From an uncultured Alphaproteobacteria bacterium (GTDB lineage: Bacteria > Pseudomonadota > Alphaproteobacteria > HIMB59): 64,000 nucleotides of DNA. The translations under genes were made by a program, and so were the position numbers. The first letter of the stretch is position 1. The number at the start of each line of letters is the position of its first letter. Where the stretch lies: positions 25,835-89,834 of the forward strand of contig CACKFO010000006.1 in assembly GCA_902599405.1 (NCBI GenBank). Direction: 5' to 3'. The notes under the pieces were generated by a model, which saw only the letters and a list, made by a program, of their open reading frames with translations, did no database searches and was not told the DNA's origin. Shown piece by piece: positions 8,510-17,830 of this stretch.

Positions 8510-9799
8510 ATGGATTACTCAGATAATTATTACGTAAGAACAAAAGCATTCAATCTTAATACTAACAAATTAAATGAGAGCTTACAATGTGATGTTTGTA
8601 TAATTGGTGCAGGTTTATCAGGAATTTCATCAGCATTATATTTATCTAAATTAAATCCAGATTTAAATATAGTCATATTGGAGAGAAATAAAGTTGGATG
8701 GGGCGCATCCGGAAGAAATGGTGGGCAATTATTACATGGTTTTTCCTCAGAGAATTACTCTAGCCAAAAACACACTCAAGAGGAAATTAAGATATTATGG
8801 CAATTCACATTAGACGCTGTTAGAGAAGTAAAAAAAAATATTAAAGACTTAAATATACAGTGTGACTTAATCGAGGGTTATGTTTTAGCCGCAGTAAGTA
8901 AATCCCATGATGAGGAGTTAAAAAAATACGTAGACAGGCTTCAAACAAAATTTGATTATGAGTCAGTGACGTATCTTCCAAAAAATAGAATGGACCAGTA
9001 TTTTGATAGCCCTTATTACAAATCTGCAATGTATGACTCAGAGTGTGGTCAAATTCATCCACTTAATTATTGTCTAGGATTAGCAAGAGAATTATTAAAA
9101 AATCAAAATTGTAAAATATTTGAAGATACAGGAGTAATATCATATGAATCTCAAAAAAAAGTAACAATAAAAACTGAAAAAAATTTAACTGTTAAATCTG
9201 ATAAATTAATTATCTGCTGTAATGCATATATTGATAATTTGAATAAAAATTTAAGAAAAAAAATAATGCCTGTTAAAACTTATGTATCAGCATTTACTGA
9301 AATTCCAAATACAGAATTGAGTAAATATTTTCGAAAACCTATCACAGTAGGAGATATGTTATTTGTACTAAATTATTTTAGACTGGATTCTAATAATAAT
9401 TTAATTTTTGGTGGAGGTGTAAGTTACTCTAATATAGATCCGATAAATTTAGAATTATCTTTAAAAAAAAGTATAAAAAAGATACTTCCTGGTTTAGAAA
9501 AGTTCAAAGCTTGGTGTACTTGGAGTGGGCACGTTGCCATAACTGTAAACAGATTCCCTCATATCGGTAGTATTGATAATAATATTTTTTTTGCACAAGG
9601 ATATTCAGGACATGGTTTAGCAATAACAACTATGGTTGGAAAAATGCTTGCTGAAACAATAACAAATCAGAATAATAATTTGAGCTTATTTGAAAAGTTT
9701 AGACATAAAAACTTTCCTGGTTTTGGCATAATTGATAAGCCATTATTAGTTTTAGCAATGAGTTATTTTAAATTAAAAGATCAATTAAGCCTGAAATAA
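8510..9799 (+). CDS. puuB: Gamma-glutamylputrescine oxidase-like FAD-dependent amine oxidase
   Basis: This DAO-family flavoprotein (429 residues from this start) oxidises an amine to an aldehyde, probably gamma-glutamylputrescine. The FAD-binding Rossmann motif is CDVCIIGAGLSGISSALYL. GRNGGQLLHGF is the PuuB/OrdL-type signature, and YFAQGYSGHGLAITTMVGK near the C-terminus is the second FAD-contact region. I chose ATG 8510 (MDYSDNYYVRTKAF), which matches family N-termini; in-frame ATG 8501 and TTG 8492 are alternatives. It is divergent from puuA with 40 bp between them. The 3' end overlaps the next minus-strand gene by 15 bp. PuuC and PuuD are not in the window. Confidence 0.83.
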   Translation: MDYSDNYYVRTKAFNLNTNKLNESLQCDVCIIGAGLSGISSALYLSKLNPDLNIVILERNKVGWGASGRNGGQLLHGFSSENYSSQKHTQEEIKILWQFTLDAVREVKKNIKDLNIQCDLIEGYVLAAVSKSHDEELKKYVDRLQTKFDYESVTYLPKNRMDQYFDSPYYKSAMYDSECGQIHPLNYCLGLARELLKNQNCKIFEDTGVISYESQKKVTIKTEKNLTVKSDKLIICCNAYIDNLNKNLRKKIMPVKTYVSAFTEIPNTELSKYFRKPITVGDMLFVLNYFRLDSNNNLIFGGGVSYSNIDPINLELSLKKSIKKILPGLEKFKAWCTWSGHVAITVNRFPHIGSIDNNIFFAQGYSGHGLAITTMVGKMLAETITNQNNNLSLFEKFRHKNFPGFGIIDKPLLVLAMSYFKLKDQLSLK

Positions 9800-11050
9800 C
9801 TTATTTTTGCCTAATCTAGAGTTAGGATCTAAGTGTTTTTTTAATTTTTTAATAAAAAGGTAATTTTCACTAGGTTTATATTTTTTTAAAAGATAATTTT
9901 TTTTCAAACCAAGACCGTGTTCTGCTGCCACACTACCTTCGCTTTGAATAGTCAAATCATAAATAAATTTTGAGAGGTAAGCACAATTCTTTTTTGAATT
10001 AGGATGTACTTTAAAATTGCAATGCAAATTACCATCTCCCAAATGCCCAAAAAAATAAGGAGTAAAGATTTTATTATCCTTTACAAATGTATTTACCTTC
10101 TTAATAAAGACAGACCACTTATCAATGGGTAAAGAAATATCAAATTTTTCAGTAAAATTATATTTTATCTGATTATATACTAACTCTTCTCTTTTGCTCC
10201 ATATCCATGATTTCGATTTATCATGTTCTATTTTATCAATTTTAAATTTATTTAAATTAAAGTATTTTTTTAAGTCTTTTTTGTAATTACCAATAATATT
10301 AGATTGTATCTCTATGATTAAATTGAAGTGATGTGTACTTTCATTAAATAAATAAGAGCTAGGTATTGGAAATATTATTTCAAAACTTGTTAAATTATCG
10401 AAGTATTTGTTTCTTAAAAATTTTAGTAATCGAATTGACTTATTTAAACTATTTGTTTGTATTAAATATGTAGAATTGTATTTTTTTTTTGGGATTAACT
10501 TTAAGCTTGCTCTTGTAATTATTCCAAAAACACCCTCAGAACCACAAAATAACTTCCACAATTTTGGGCCAAAATTATCTTTTTTGAGTTTATTTAAAAA
10601 ATTTAAAATAGTTCCATCACTAAGCACTACTTCAAGGCCATTTATATGATCCTCTATGTTACCATATCTCAAGGTTTGCAAACCCCCAACATTAGTAGAT
10701 ATATTACCCCCAATCGTACATTTATCACTTGGCGCAATATTAACTGGAAATAAAAGTTTTTTATTATTTGCTGCTTTTTGAATAGTTTTTAACAATGTTC
10801 CGCTTTGAGCTGTTATTATAAAATTATCACTATCAACTTCTTCAATACGATTCATTTTTTTAAAATCAATTAGGATAGTTTTTTCAAATTGAGGTTTTGT
10901 GCCATCCACTCTATTAGTCTCTCCACCAATAGGTAAAATATGAAATTTATATTTGTTAGAAAATTTAACCAGTTTAGATACCTCCAAAGAATTTTTAGGG
11001 AAAGCAGTTATTTGGGCACTTTTTCTTATAGTTTTTATTGGAAACTTCAT
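9785..11050 (-). CDS. FAD-linked oxidase of the D-2-hydroxyacid / glycolate dehydrogenase (GlcD-like) family
   Basis: This 421-residue flavoprotein has an N-terminal FAD_binding_4 domain (CTIGGNISTNVGGLQTLRYG, with the flavin-contact glycines). Its C-terminal FAD-oxidase domain contains GHLGDGNLHCNF and the final EGSVAAEHGLGLKK. These are the blocks of D-2-hydroxyglutarate, D-lactate and glycolate dehydrogenases, which pass electrons to a quinone or flavoprotein. It is at the short end of the family (usually 450-480). The substrate is not determinable. Its start overlaps the stop of the upstream Sua5/TsaC gene by 4 bp, so they form an operon. Confidence 0.82.
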   Translation of the reverse strand: MKFPIKTIRKSAQITAFPKNSLEVSKLVKFSNKYKFHILPIGGETNRVDGTKPQFEKTILIDFKKMNRIEEVDSDNFIITAQSGTLLKTIQKAANNKKLLFPVNIAPSDKCTIGGNISTNVGGLQTLRYGNIEDHINGLEVVLSDGTILNFLNKLKKDNFGPKLWKLFCGSEGVFGIITRASLKLIPKKKYNSTYLIQTNSLNKSIRLLKFLRNKYFDNLTSFEIIFPIPSSYLFNESTHHFNLIIEIQSNIIGNYKKDLKKYFNLNKFKIDKIEHDKSKSWIWSKREELVYNQIKYNFTEKFDISLPIDKWSVFIKKVNTFVKDNKIFTPYFFGHLGDGNLHCNFKVHPNSKKNCAYLSKFIYDLTIQSEGSVAAEHGLGLKKNYLLKKYKPSENYLFIKKLKKHLDPNSRLGKNKLFQA

Positions 11051-11985
11051 TTAGATGCTCTTCGTAATCTATCATTTATAGCGATTCCTATTTTCTTATG
11101 AGGAATAGGTGCGATACTTATATTTTTATATTGGTTGTCGTTATCTGCTAAAAAAATAAAATGATAAAGATTTTTGGCAGCTTCAATTAAATTTCTACTC
11201 TTACTTAAATTTTTAAATTGATCTTTCTTATTTGCTCCAAAGTTTATATATGCAGATTTTTTTTTTGCATTTTTGACGTTTAAAAATATTTTCTTCTTCG
11301 GAGAATAATGTTTTTTTGAAGTTCCAGGAAAACTTAAATTCTTGTTATATTTACTAATAAAAATATAGGGTAATATTTTTTTCACATTTTCTAGTGATAT
11401 CATCCCTGGTCTTATTATATTCAATTTGTTATCAGATATTTTAATTAAAGTTGACTCGATACCAACTTTACATTTTCCATCATCTACAATTAATAAATTT
11501 GTATCTATAAATTGCTGAAAAACCATTTCACTGTTGATTGGGCTAAGTTGTTTAAATTTGTTTGCTGAAGGCATTACAAGGGGCTTACCTAATTTATTTA
11601 TTAAATTTAATGTAAATTTATTATTTGGAACTCTTACAGCACACTCATTATTTAATGTAAGAGATTTGGGTATTTCGAGAGACTTCCTTTGTAAAACAAG
11701 AGTAAGAGGCCCAGGCCAAAATTCTTTGGCTAAAATTAAATTTTCATCATCTAAATTAAAAAATTTATCTACCATTTTTAAACTTGAACAATGAAAAATT
11801 AGTTTTTTTTTCAAAGGTCTTTTCTTTAATAAGAAAATTTTTTTTGCTGCTTTAATATTGGTTCCTAAACCAGCTAGCCCATAAACAGTTTCTGTTGGCA
11901 AAACTACTAATTCATCTTTTAATAGTTTAGACTTTAAGAAATGTGTAAGTTGCTTTGATAAATTTGATTTAACGATAATGGGCAT
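11047..11985 (-). CDS. tsaC: L-threonylcarbamoyladenylate synthase (Sua5/YwlC type)
   Basis: This 312-residue enzyme makes threonylcarbamoyl-AMP from threonine, bicarbonate and ATP, for t6A at position 37 of ANN-decoding tRNAs. The YrdC domain is clear: VLPTETVYGLAGLG, KKRPLKKKLIFHC (substrate-binding Lys/Arg), MPSANKFKQLSP, and IESTLIKI. About 100 residues follow it, including PGTSKKHYSPK, which marks the Sua5 C-terminal domain; so this is the long form rather than the single-domain TsaC. It precedes the FAD oxidase with a 4-bp overlap and is divergent from glmU. Confidence 0.9.
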   Translation of the reverse strand: MPIIVKSNLSKQLTHFLKSKLLKDELVVLPTETVYGLAGLGTNIKAAKKIFLLKKRPLKKKLIFHCSSLKMVDKFFNLDDENLILAKEFWPGPLTLVLQRKSLEIPKSLTLNNECAVRVPNNKFTLNLINKLGKPLVMPSANKFKQLSPINSEMVFQQFIDTNLLIVDDGKCKVGIESTLIKISDNKLNIIRPGMISLENVKKILPYIFISKYNKNLSFPGTSKKHYSPKKKIFLNVKNAKKKSAYINFGANKKDQFKNLSKSRNLIEAAKNLYHFIFLADNDNQYKNISIAPIPHKKIGIAINDRLRRASK

Positions 11986-12050
11986 AATTTACATAATTAG
12001 ATATATTTTTAGTATTCAGTTAAGATTAATTAATATTATTTTACAACTTT

Positions 12051-13334
12051 ATGAATATATGCGCCATTATTCTTTCTGCTGGAAAGAGCAAAAGATTTAA
12101 ATCATCTAAACCAAAATTTCTTCATGAAATATCTGGTAAAGAGTTAATACAGTATAATTTAGATGCACTAAATAAAATTAAACAAGTAAAAAAAACTTTT
12201 ATTATTTCGAGTAAAGCTAATAAAAAATATTTCATTCATGAAAAAGTATTTATTCAAAATCCAATAGACGGTACTGGTGGAGCTTTTAAACAATTTTATA
12301 AATACAATAATAAATTTGATTATTTTTTATTGACCTTAGCAGATACACCTATTTTCGATTATAAAATACTCTCTGATTTTGTTTCAAAAGGTGTAAAAAA
12401 TGATGATGACTTATCAGTTCTTACACAAAATGTAAGAAACCCAAAAGGATATGGAAGAATAATTAAAAAAAATAATTTATTAATAAGTATTATTGAAGAA
12501 AATGAATGTTCAAACGAAGAGAAATTAATCAATGAGATAAATACTGGCATATTTTTAATTTCAAAAAAAGCTGCATTAAATTTAAAATTAATAAAAAAAA
12601 ATAAAAATAAGAATGAATTTTACATTACTGATTTAGTAAATGTCTGTTTAAATAAAAAACTTAAAATGACTACTTTTTTAAATAAAGCCACAGTTATATC
12701 AGGTGCTAACACCTTAAATGAACTTAATAAATTAGAAACATTATCTCAAGATTTTATAAAGAAAAAATTAATAGATAGTGGTGTTAGAATTATTCATCCC
12801 GATACGGTTTATATAGAGAGCAATGTTAGTATCGCTCCGGGAGTAGTAATTGAGCCACATGTTATTATAAAAAAAAATGTAAGCATCAAAAGTAATTCCA
12901 TTATTAAGTCCTTTTCTTATATTGAAAATTCGACAATAGGTAATAACTGCTCCATCGGCCCTTATGCAAGAATAAGACCTGAGGTTATTTTGGCAGATGA
13001 GGTAAAAATTGGTAATTTTGTTGAGATTAAAAAATCAAAATTATCAAAGGGAGTAAAAATAAATCATTTAAGTTATATCGGTGACTCATCTATAGGAACA
13101 AATAGTAATATTGGGGCCGGAACTATTACTTGTAATTATGATGGAATAAATAAGCTGAAATGCAAAATAGGTAATAATACCTTTATTGGCTCAAATTCTT
13201 CTATTATTGCACCTGTTAATATAGGCAATAAAGCATACATAGCTGCAGGATCTGTAATTACTAAATCAATACCAAATAATCATTTTTCAATAGCCAGATC
13301 AAAACAGAAAAATAAAATTAATAATAAAAAATAA
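12051..13334 (+). CDS. glmU: Bifunctional GlcNAc-1-phosphate uridylyltransferase / glucosamine-1-phosphate acetyltransferase
   Basis: This 427-residue enzyme carries out the last two steps to UDP-GlcNAc, precursor of peptidoglycan and lipid A. The N-terminal nucleotidyltransferase domain starts IILSAGKSKRFKSSKPKFLH, then QNPIDGTGGA and LTLADTPI. From about residue 245 a left-handed beta-helix of hexapeptide repeats begins, with the acetyltransferase blocks GNFVEIKKSKL, NHLSYIGDSSIG and GAGTITCNYDG. The nucleotide-binding loop deviates from the usual GxGTRM: Gly and Thr are replaced, but Arg and the PK lysine are kept. The protein is about 30 residues shorter than E. coli GlmU. The stop and the glmS start share bases (TAATG). 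Confidence 0.93.
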   Translation: MNICAIILSAGKSKRFKSSKPKFLHEISGKELIQYNLDALNKIKQVKKTFIISSKANKKYFIHEKVFIQNPIDGTGGAFKQFYKYNNKFDYFLLTLADTPIFDYKILSDFVSKGVKNDDDLSVLTQNVRNPKGYGRIIKKNNLLISIIEENECSNEEKLINEINTGIFLISKKAALNLKLIKKNKNKNEFYITDLVNVCLNKKLKMTTFLNKATVISGANTLNELNKLETLSQDFIKKKLIDSGVRIIHPDTVYIESNVSIAPGVVIEPHVIIKKNVSIKSNSIIKSFSYIENSTIGNNCSIGPYARIRPEVILADEVKIGNFVEIKKSKLSKGVKINHLSYIGDSSIGTNSNIGAGTITCNYDGINKLKCKIGNNTFIGSNSSIIAPVNIGNKAYIAAGSVITKSIPNNHFSIARSKQKNKINNKK

Positions 13335-15130
13335 TGTGCGGTATAGTTGGTATCTTAAACTCATCTTTTTTAAAGAATAACTCTATAGATATTTTAAAAA
13401 AGCTGGAATATAGAGGGTATGACTCTGCTGGCATTTCCTTGTTTTCAAAAGAACGAATAAAAACTATTAAAAGTGTCGGCAAAATATCAGAACTAAAAAA
13501 TAAAGCTCAAAATGTATCAGATAAAAATTTTTATGGTGTGATAGGTCATACAAGATGGGCAACACATGGAGTTGTTAGTAAAAATAATGCTCATCCATTT
13601 GCAAATGATGATCTTACTTTAGTTTGTAATGGTATAATTGAAAACTATAGAAAAATTCAAAATCGATTTGTAGAAATTCCTAAAAATATTCAATCAGATA
13701 CTGAAATCAGTTTTTACTTTCTCACCTATTTAGTCAACAAATATAAAAATTCAGATGAAGCTATTAGAGTATTTAAAAGTGTTATTAAAGGAAACTACGC
13801 CTTTGTTATATTTATAAAAAAAAATAATTGTTTTTACTTATTAAAAAATGGCAGTCCAATCGCCTTATCACATAATAAAAACTCCTCTTACATATGCTCA
13901 GATTCATCTATTTTATCTGATTATAGTGATAAGATTTATCATCTTAAAGATGGTGATATTATTAAAATTCAGCAGTCTAAAATATCTAGTTTAAATAAAG
14001 CTAAAATACTCTTTGAGAAAAATGAAATTAAACAAAACCCATATGATAAAGGAAAATATCAACATTATATGTTGAAAGAGATACATGAGCAGCCTGAAGT
14101 TATAAAAACTACTCAAAAAAACTATTTACAAGAATTTTTTAATGATTTTGAAAGCAAATTTAAAAATTTAATTTTAAACAAAAAAATAATATTTGTTGGA
14201 TGTGGTACTGCATACCATGCCTGTTTAGTTGGGGAGTATTATTTTAATAAATATACAAATATAGATACGTCATCAGAATTAGCTTCCGAGCTTAGATATA
14301 AAAAAATAAATAAAGACGAAAAAATATTATTTGTTTTTATTTCACAATCTGGTGAAACCATGGATACATTGATGGCTTTAAAATATATCAAAAAAAATAA
14401 ACATTCTTCTATAGTTATAACTAATTCTTTACAGAGTAGTATGGTAAGGGAGGCTGATGTAACTATACCTACTTATGCTGATAAAGAAGTTGGTGTAGCC
14501 TCAACTAAAGCTTTTACTTGTCAAATATTGAGCTTAGCCAATCTTTCTATTGAAATTGGTAAAATGACAAATTCCATATCGAAAAAAGATTATAATAAGA
14601 ATTTAACAATTCTAAAGTTATTACCAATAAAGCTGAAAAAATTAATAAACGATTTTACACCAGAGGCGAAAAAAATTGCAAAAAAATTAAGCCAATCTGA
14701 TACTTGTTATTTTATTGGAAGGAATATTGTATACCCAATAGCATTAGAAGGATCCTTAAAATTAAAAGAGATATCTTACATGCATAGCGAAGGCTTTCCT
14801 GGAGGAGAGATGAAACATGGCCCAATTGCATTGATCGATAAAAAATCATTAACAATTTGCTTATCGCCAAACAACGAATTATATGAGAAATCTATTTCTA
14901 ATGCTGAGGAAATCGCTGCTAGAAATGGTAAGGTTATAATTTTATCGAGTGTTAAAATTCACAGAAAATCATTAAACACACATAATGTAAGCCTACCCAA
15001 AGAAAACTTTATTGACACACCTTTCATTTATACTATTCCTCTTCAACTCATTTCATATTATTTTGCTCTTAATGAAGGTACTGATATTGATCAACCAAGG
15101 AATCTTGCTAAATCAGTTACTGTTGAATAA
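13334..15130 (+). CDS. glmS: Glutamine-fructose-6-phosphate aminotransferase (isomerizing)
   Basis: This 598-residue enzyme makes glucosamine-6-phosphate from fructose-6-phosphate and glutamine, the committed step to amino sugars. Met is followed directly by the catalytic Cys of the Ntn amidohydrolase domain (MCGIVGIL). GHTRWATHG and CNGIIENY follow. Two SIS sugar-isomerase domains fill the second half, with SQSGETMDTL, KEVGVASTKAFT, HSEGFPGGEMKHGPIAL, and the conserved C-terminal LAKSVTVE. Length is normal. It overlaps glmU by one base. There is no room for a glmS ribozyme leader. Confidence 0.96.
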   Translation: MCGIVGILNSSFLKNNSIDILKKLEYRGYDSAGISLFSKERIKTIKSVGKISELKNKAQNVSDKNFYGVIGHTRWATHGVVSKNNAHPFANDDLTLVCNGIIENYRKIQNRFVEIPKNIQSDTEISFYFLTYLVNKYKNSDEAIRVFKSVIKGNYAFVIFIKKNNCFYLLKNGSPIALSHNKNSSYICSDSSILSDYSDKIYHLKDGDIIKIQQSKISSLNKAKILFEKNEIKQNPYDKGKYQHYMLKEIHEQPEVIKTTQKNYLQEFFNDFESKFKNLILNKKIIFVGCGTAYHACLVGEYYFNKYTNIDTSSELASELRYKKINKDEKILFVFISQSGETMDTLMALKYIKKNKHSSIVITNSLQSSMVREADVTIPTYADKEVGVASTKAFTCQILSLANLSIEIGKMTNSISKKDYNKNLTILKLLPIKLKKLINDFTPEAKKIAKKLSQSDTCYFIGRNIVYPIALEGSLKLKEISYMHSEGFPGGEMKHGPIALIDKKSLTICLSPNNELYEKSISNAEEIAARNGKVIILSSVKIHRKSLNTHNVSLPKENFIDTPFIYTIPLQLISYYFALNEGTDIDQPRNLAKSVTVE

Positions 15131-15147
15131 ATTGAATACTATTTAAT

Positions 15148-16425
15148 ATGAATATCGAAGTTGATAATGAGATTTTAGCTAGTGTGATTGACGCTCGGTT
15201 TAGTATCGAACCACAGCTTTCTTCAAATATCGAAAAAGCTAATTTTAAACAAACTATTTTTTTTCCTGAGGATAAATTGAAATCAAATAAATTTAATTCA
15301 GTGCCTTTAGACACATATGGAATAATCAATAAATCTAAGTTATTTACAAGAGAACCTATTACAGGAGAACAAATTTCTTATTTAATTAATGATAATGGCT
15401 ACACTGTTAAAGATAATAATCCAGATATTAAAATCGAAACAACAGATTATAAAATTTTTTATAGATTTGAAATCAACGAGATTCAACACAAATACTGCTC
15501 ATCAATTTTTACTAATTTAAAATTTAAAAAAATTAATATTGTTTTTCCAAATAGCAACACAATACACTTTTTTTCTGAGAATATATCCCTTTTAAAAAAA
15601 TATATTAAGAAAATTGCTAATAAAAAAATTCAAGAGAGTGATCTTATTAAAATCAAAGTCCCAACTAGTTTATCCATTTATCACTCTAAAAATAATAATA
15701 CAAAAGAGATTACAATCAAAAATAAATCTTATTTGGGAATATGTTTTGAAATAGTTAATCTTTTAAGCTTAAATACTTTAGACAATAAGAATACGTATAA
15801 TTCCAGCAATAATAGCAATTACTATATTAATATTCTTTTTTTTAATTTTTATAACTTTTTCCCTAAGTTTATATCTTTATTCATATTTAAATTTTTACTC
15901 AGGTTTAATAAATCTTACATATTTTCTAATCAAGTATTAGAAATTAATAATAATTTTAACAAACAAAATAATTTCTTCTCTAATATTATTGATGACAATC
16001 AATATCCTAGTTACTTATCAAAAGGAACTTTTTTCCCTAATTTAAAATTAAGTAATAAAAAGTATATTCATGAGATACTCAAGGATGACGATACATACAT
16101 ACTTTCAAATAAATATAAAATAAAAAATGTAAAAAATTTTATTTTTCTATCTGATGGTTCTGATAAAAATTCTTATCAAATCGGTAAAAGCTCATATGAC
16201 TATTTAAATTTAGATAAATGTTATTACATTACAGACAATCATGGCCTAATCACCACAGTGGATTTCGTTGATAATATCGGAATTATCAATCATGAAGATA
16301 TTGATTCAAAGTACTCAGATAATAAACAATCCAGCATAGATAATTTTTATGCTACAGGTTACGATCCATCATTACCTAAATTAAAGCTACCCAAAATTTG
16401 GCCTTTTAAATCTAAAACCCAATAA
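15148..16425 (+). CDS. Hypothetical protein, no family recognised
   Basis: I do not recognise this 425-residue protein. It is rich in Asn, Lys, Ile, Ser and Phe, with low-complexity Asn/Ser stretches near residues 210-225. There is one strongly hydrophobic, Phe-rich stretch at about residues 225-260 (YYINILFFNFYNFFP onward) that could be a membrane segment or pair of segments. No signal peptide is present. The acidic N-terminus and the proline-rich end (SLPKLKLPKIWPF) are not diagnostic. It starts 17 bp after glmS on the same strand and ends 41 bp before the DAHP synthase gene, so it may be expressed with glmUS. The unbroken length and good operon fit support a real gene. Confidence 0.7.
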   Translation: MNIEVDNEILASVIDARFSIEPQLSSNIEKANFKQTIFFPEDKLKSNKFNSVPLDTYGIINKSKLFTREPITGEQISYLINDNGYTVKDNNPDIKIETTDYKIFYRFEINEIQHKYCSSIFTNLKFKKINIVFPNSNTIHFFSENISLLKKYIKKIANKKIQESDLIKIKVPTSLSIYHSKNNNTKEITIKNKSYLGICFEIVNLLSLNTLDNKNTYNSSNNSNYYINILFFNFYNFFPKFISLFIFKFLLRFNKSYIFSNQVLEINNNFNKQNNFFSNIIDDNQYPSYLSKGTFFPNLKLSNKKYIHEILKDDDTYILSNKYKIKNVKNFIFLSDGSDKNSYQIGKSSYDYLNLDKCYYITDNHGLITTVDFVDNIGIINHEDIDSKYSDNKQSSIDNFYATGYDPSLPKLKLPKIWPFKSKTQ

Positions 16426-16451
16426 TTTCTTTTATTTAATACATTTAACAA

Positions 16452-16457
16452 TATAAT
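16452..16457 (+). promoter_or_regulatory. Candidate -10 box of the class II DAHP synthase gene
   Basis: A perfect TATAAT lies 9 nt before the ATG at 16467, inside the 41-bp intergenic gap. The predicted transcription start falls about three bases before the ATG, and no Shine-Dalgarno is visible. A convincing -35 is not seen. Confidence 0.45.
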
Positions 16458-16466
16458 CCTTGCCTC

Positions 16467-17816
16467 ATGAAATGGACTAAAGATAGTTGGAAAAACTTTG
16501 AAGCAAAGCAAATGCCTGCTTACGCTGATCAAGGTAATTTAGACTCTGTAATAGAGGAATTATCCTCTATGCCTCCTTTAATATTTGCTGGTGAGACCAG
16601 GTCTCTAAAATCACAAATTTATCAAGTTCAAAAAGGAGAGTCCTTTTATTTACAAGGCGGTGACTGTGCTGAGAGCTTTCAGGAATTAAACCCCAATACA
16701 ATTCGAGATAATTTTAAATTACTATTGCAAATGTCTGTTGTTCTGACTTTTGCCACTAATAAACCGGTTGTTAAATTAGGGAGAATGGGTGGACAATTTG
16801 CTAAACCAAGAAGCTCAGACTTTGAAGAAAAAAACGGTCAAAAGCTACCTAGTTATAGAGGAGATATCATAAATTCTTTTGAGTTTAACGAGTCCTCTAG
16901 AGAACCAGACCCTAAAAGAATGATTCGAGCTTATAACCATTCAGCTTCAACTTTAAATTTATTAAGAGCTTTTGCTCAAGGAGGTTTTGCTAGTTTAACA
17001 CAATTAAATAAATGGAATTTAGATTTTGCAGATAACTTTGATACAACAAAAAAATTTAAAGAATTATCTGAAAAAATTGCAGAAAGTATAAAATTTATGA
17101 ATGCCTGTGGTGTAAATGAAAAAAATACAAGAGAATTAAGAGAGACAGATTTTTACACAAGCCATGAAGCACTTCTTTTACCTTATGAACAAGCTTTTAC
17201 AAGAATAGATAGCACTACAGGTGAGTGGTACAATGTAAATTCTCATTTTTTGTGGGTCGGCGATAGAACTAGAGATCCTAATGGTGCTCACATACACTAT
17301 TTAAGTGGTATAAAAAACCCTTTAGGTCTTAAAGTAGGTCCATCTACAACCATTGATGATTTAAAAAAAAATATTGAGATACTGAATCCCGAAAATGAAG
17401 GTGGGAGACTTACACTTATTGTTAGAATGGGAGCAGATAAAATTAATTCAAAATACCCTGATTTATTGAAAGAAATTAATAAACTCGGTCTTAATCTTAC
17501 ATGGATATGTGATCCTATGCATGGAAATACATCTACAAGTAAATCTGGCTATAAAACTAGAGCTACTGAGAATATTTTTAAAGAAATTCAGTCTTTTTTT
17601 GAAATTCATAAATCAGAGGGTTCAGTCGCAGGTGGTGTTCACCTTGAATTAACAGGTTTAGATGTAACTGAATGTGTCGGTGGGCCTGATGATATTAAAG
17701 ATGAAAATTTAGGTGATAGATACCATACGTTTTGTGATCCAAGACTAAATGTTAATCAATCATTAGAGCTATCTTTTCTACTGGCTGATTTATTGTCAAA
17801 TGGCGAAATGAATTAG
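16467..17816 (+). CDS. aroG: 3-deoxy-7-phosphoheptulonate synthase, class II
   Basis: This 449-residue enzyme condenses phosphoenolpyruvate and erythrose-4-phosphate to DAHP, the entry to the shikimate pathway. It is the class II (plant/actinobacterial-like) form: KWTKDSWKNFEAKQMPAY at the start, YLQGGDCAESF with the metal-binding cysteine, RMGGQFAKPRS, LWVGDRTRDPNGAH, WICDPMHGNT and GGVHLELTG. Length is normal. It begins the run aroG-pncB-gltX-cysS-cimA-trmJ and is preceded by its own -10 box. Confidence 0.94.
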   Translation: MKWTKDSWKNFEAKQMPAYADQGNLDSVIEELSSMPPLIFAGETRSLKSQIYQVQKGESFYLQGGDCAESFQELNPNTIRDNFKLLLQMSVVLTFATNKPVVKLGRMGGQFAKPRSSDFEEKNGQKLPSYRGDIINSFEFNESSREPDPKRMIRAYNHSASTLNLLRAFAQGGFASLTQLNKWNLDFADNFDTTKKFKELSEKIAESIKFMNACGVNEKNTRELRETDFYTSHEALLLPYEQAFTRIDSTTGEWYNVNSHFLWVGDRTRDPNGAHIHYLSGIKNPLGLKVGPSTTIDDLKKNIEILNPENEGGRLTLIVRMGADKINSKYPDLLKEINKLGLNLTWICDPMHGNTSTSKSGYKTRATENIFKEIQSFFEIHKSEGSVAGGVHLELTGLDVTECVGGPDDIKDENLGDRYHTFCDPRLNVNQSLELSFLLADLLSNGEMN

Positions 17817-17830
17817 TTTTCTTATTCATA

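Noticed and set aside
13200..13340. A glmS ribozyme before glmS
   Set aside because: glmS starts within the last base of glmU; there is no leader for a ribozyme.
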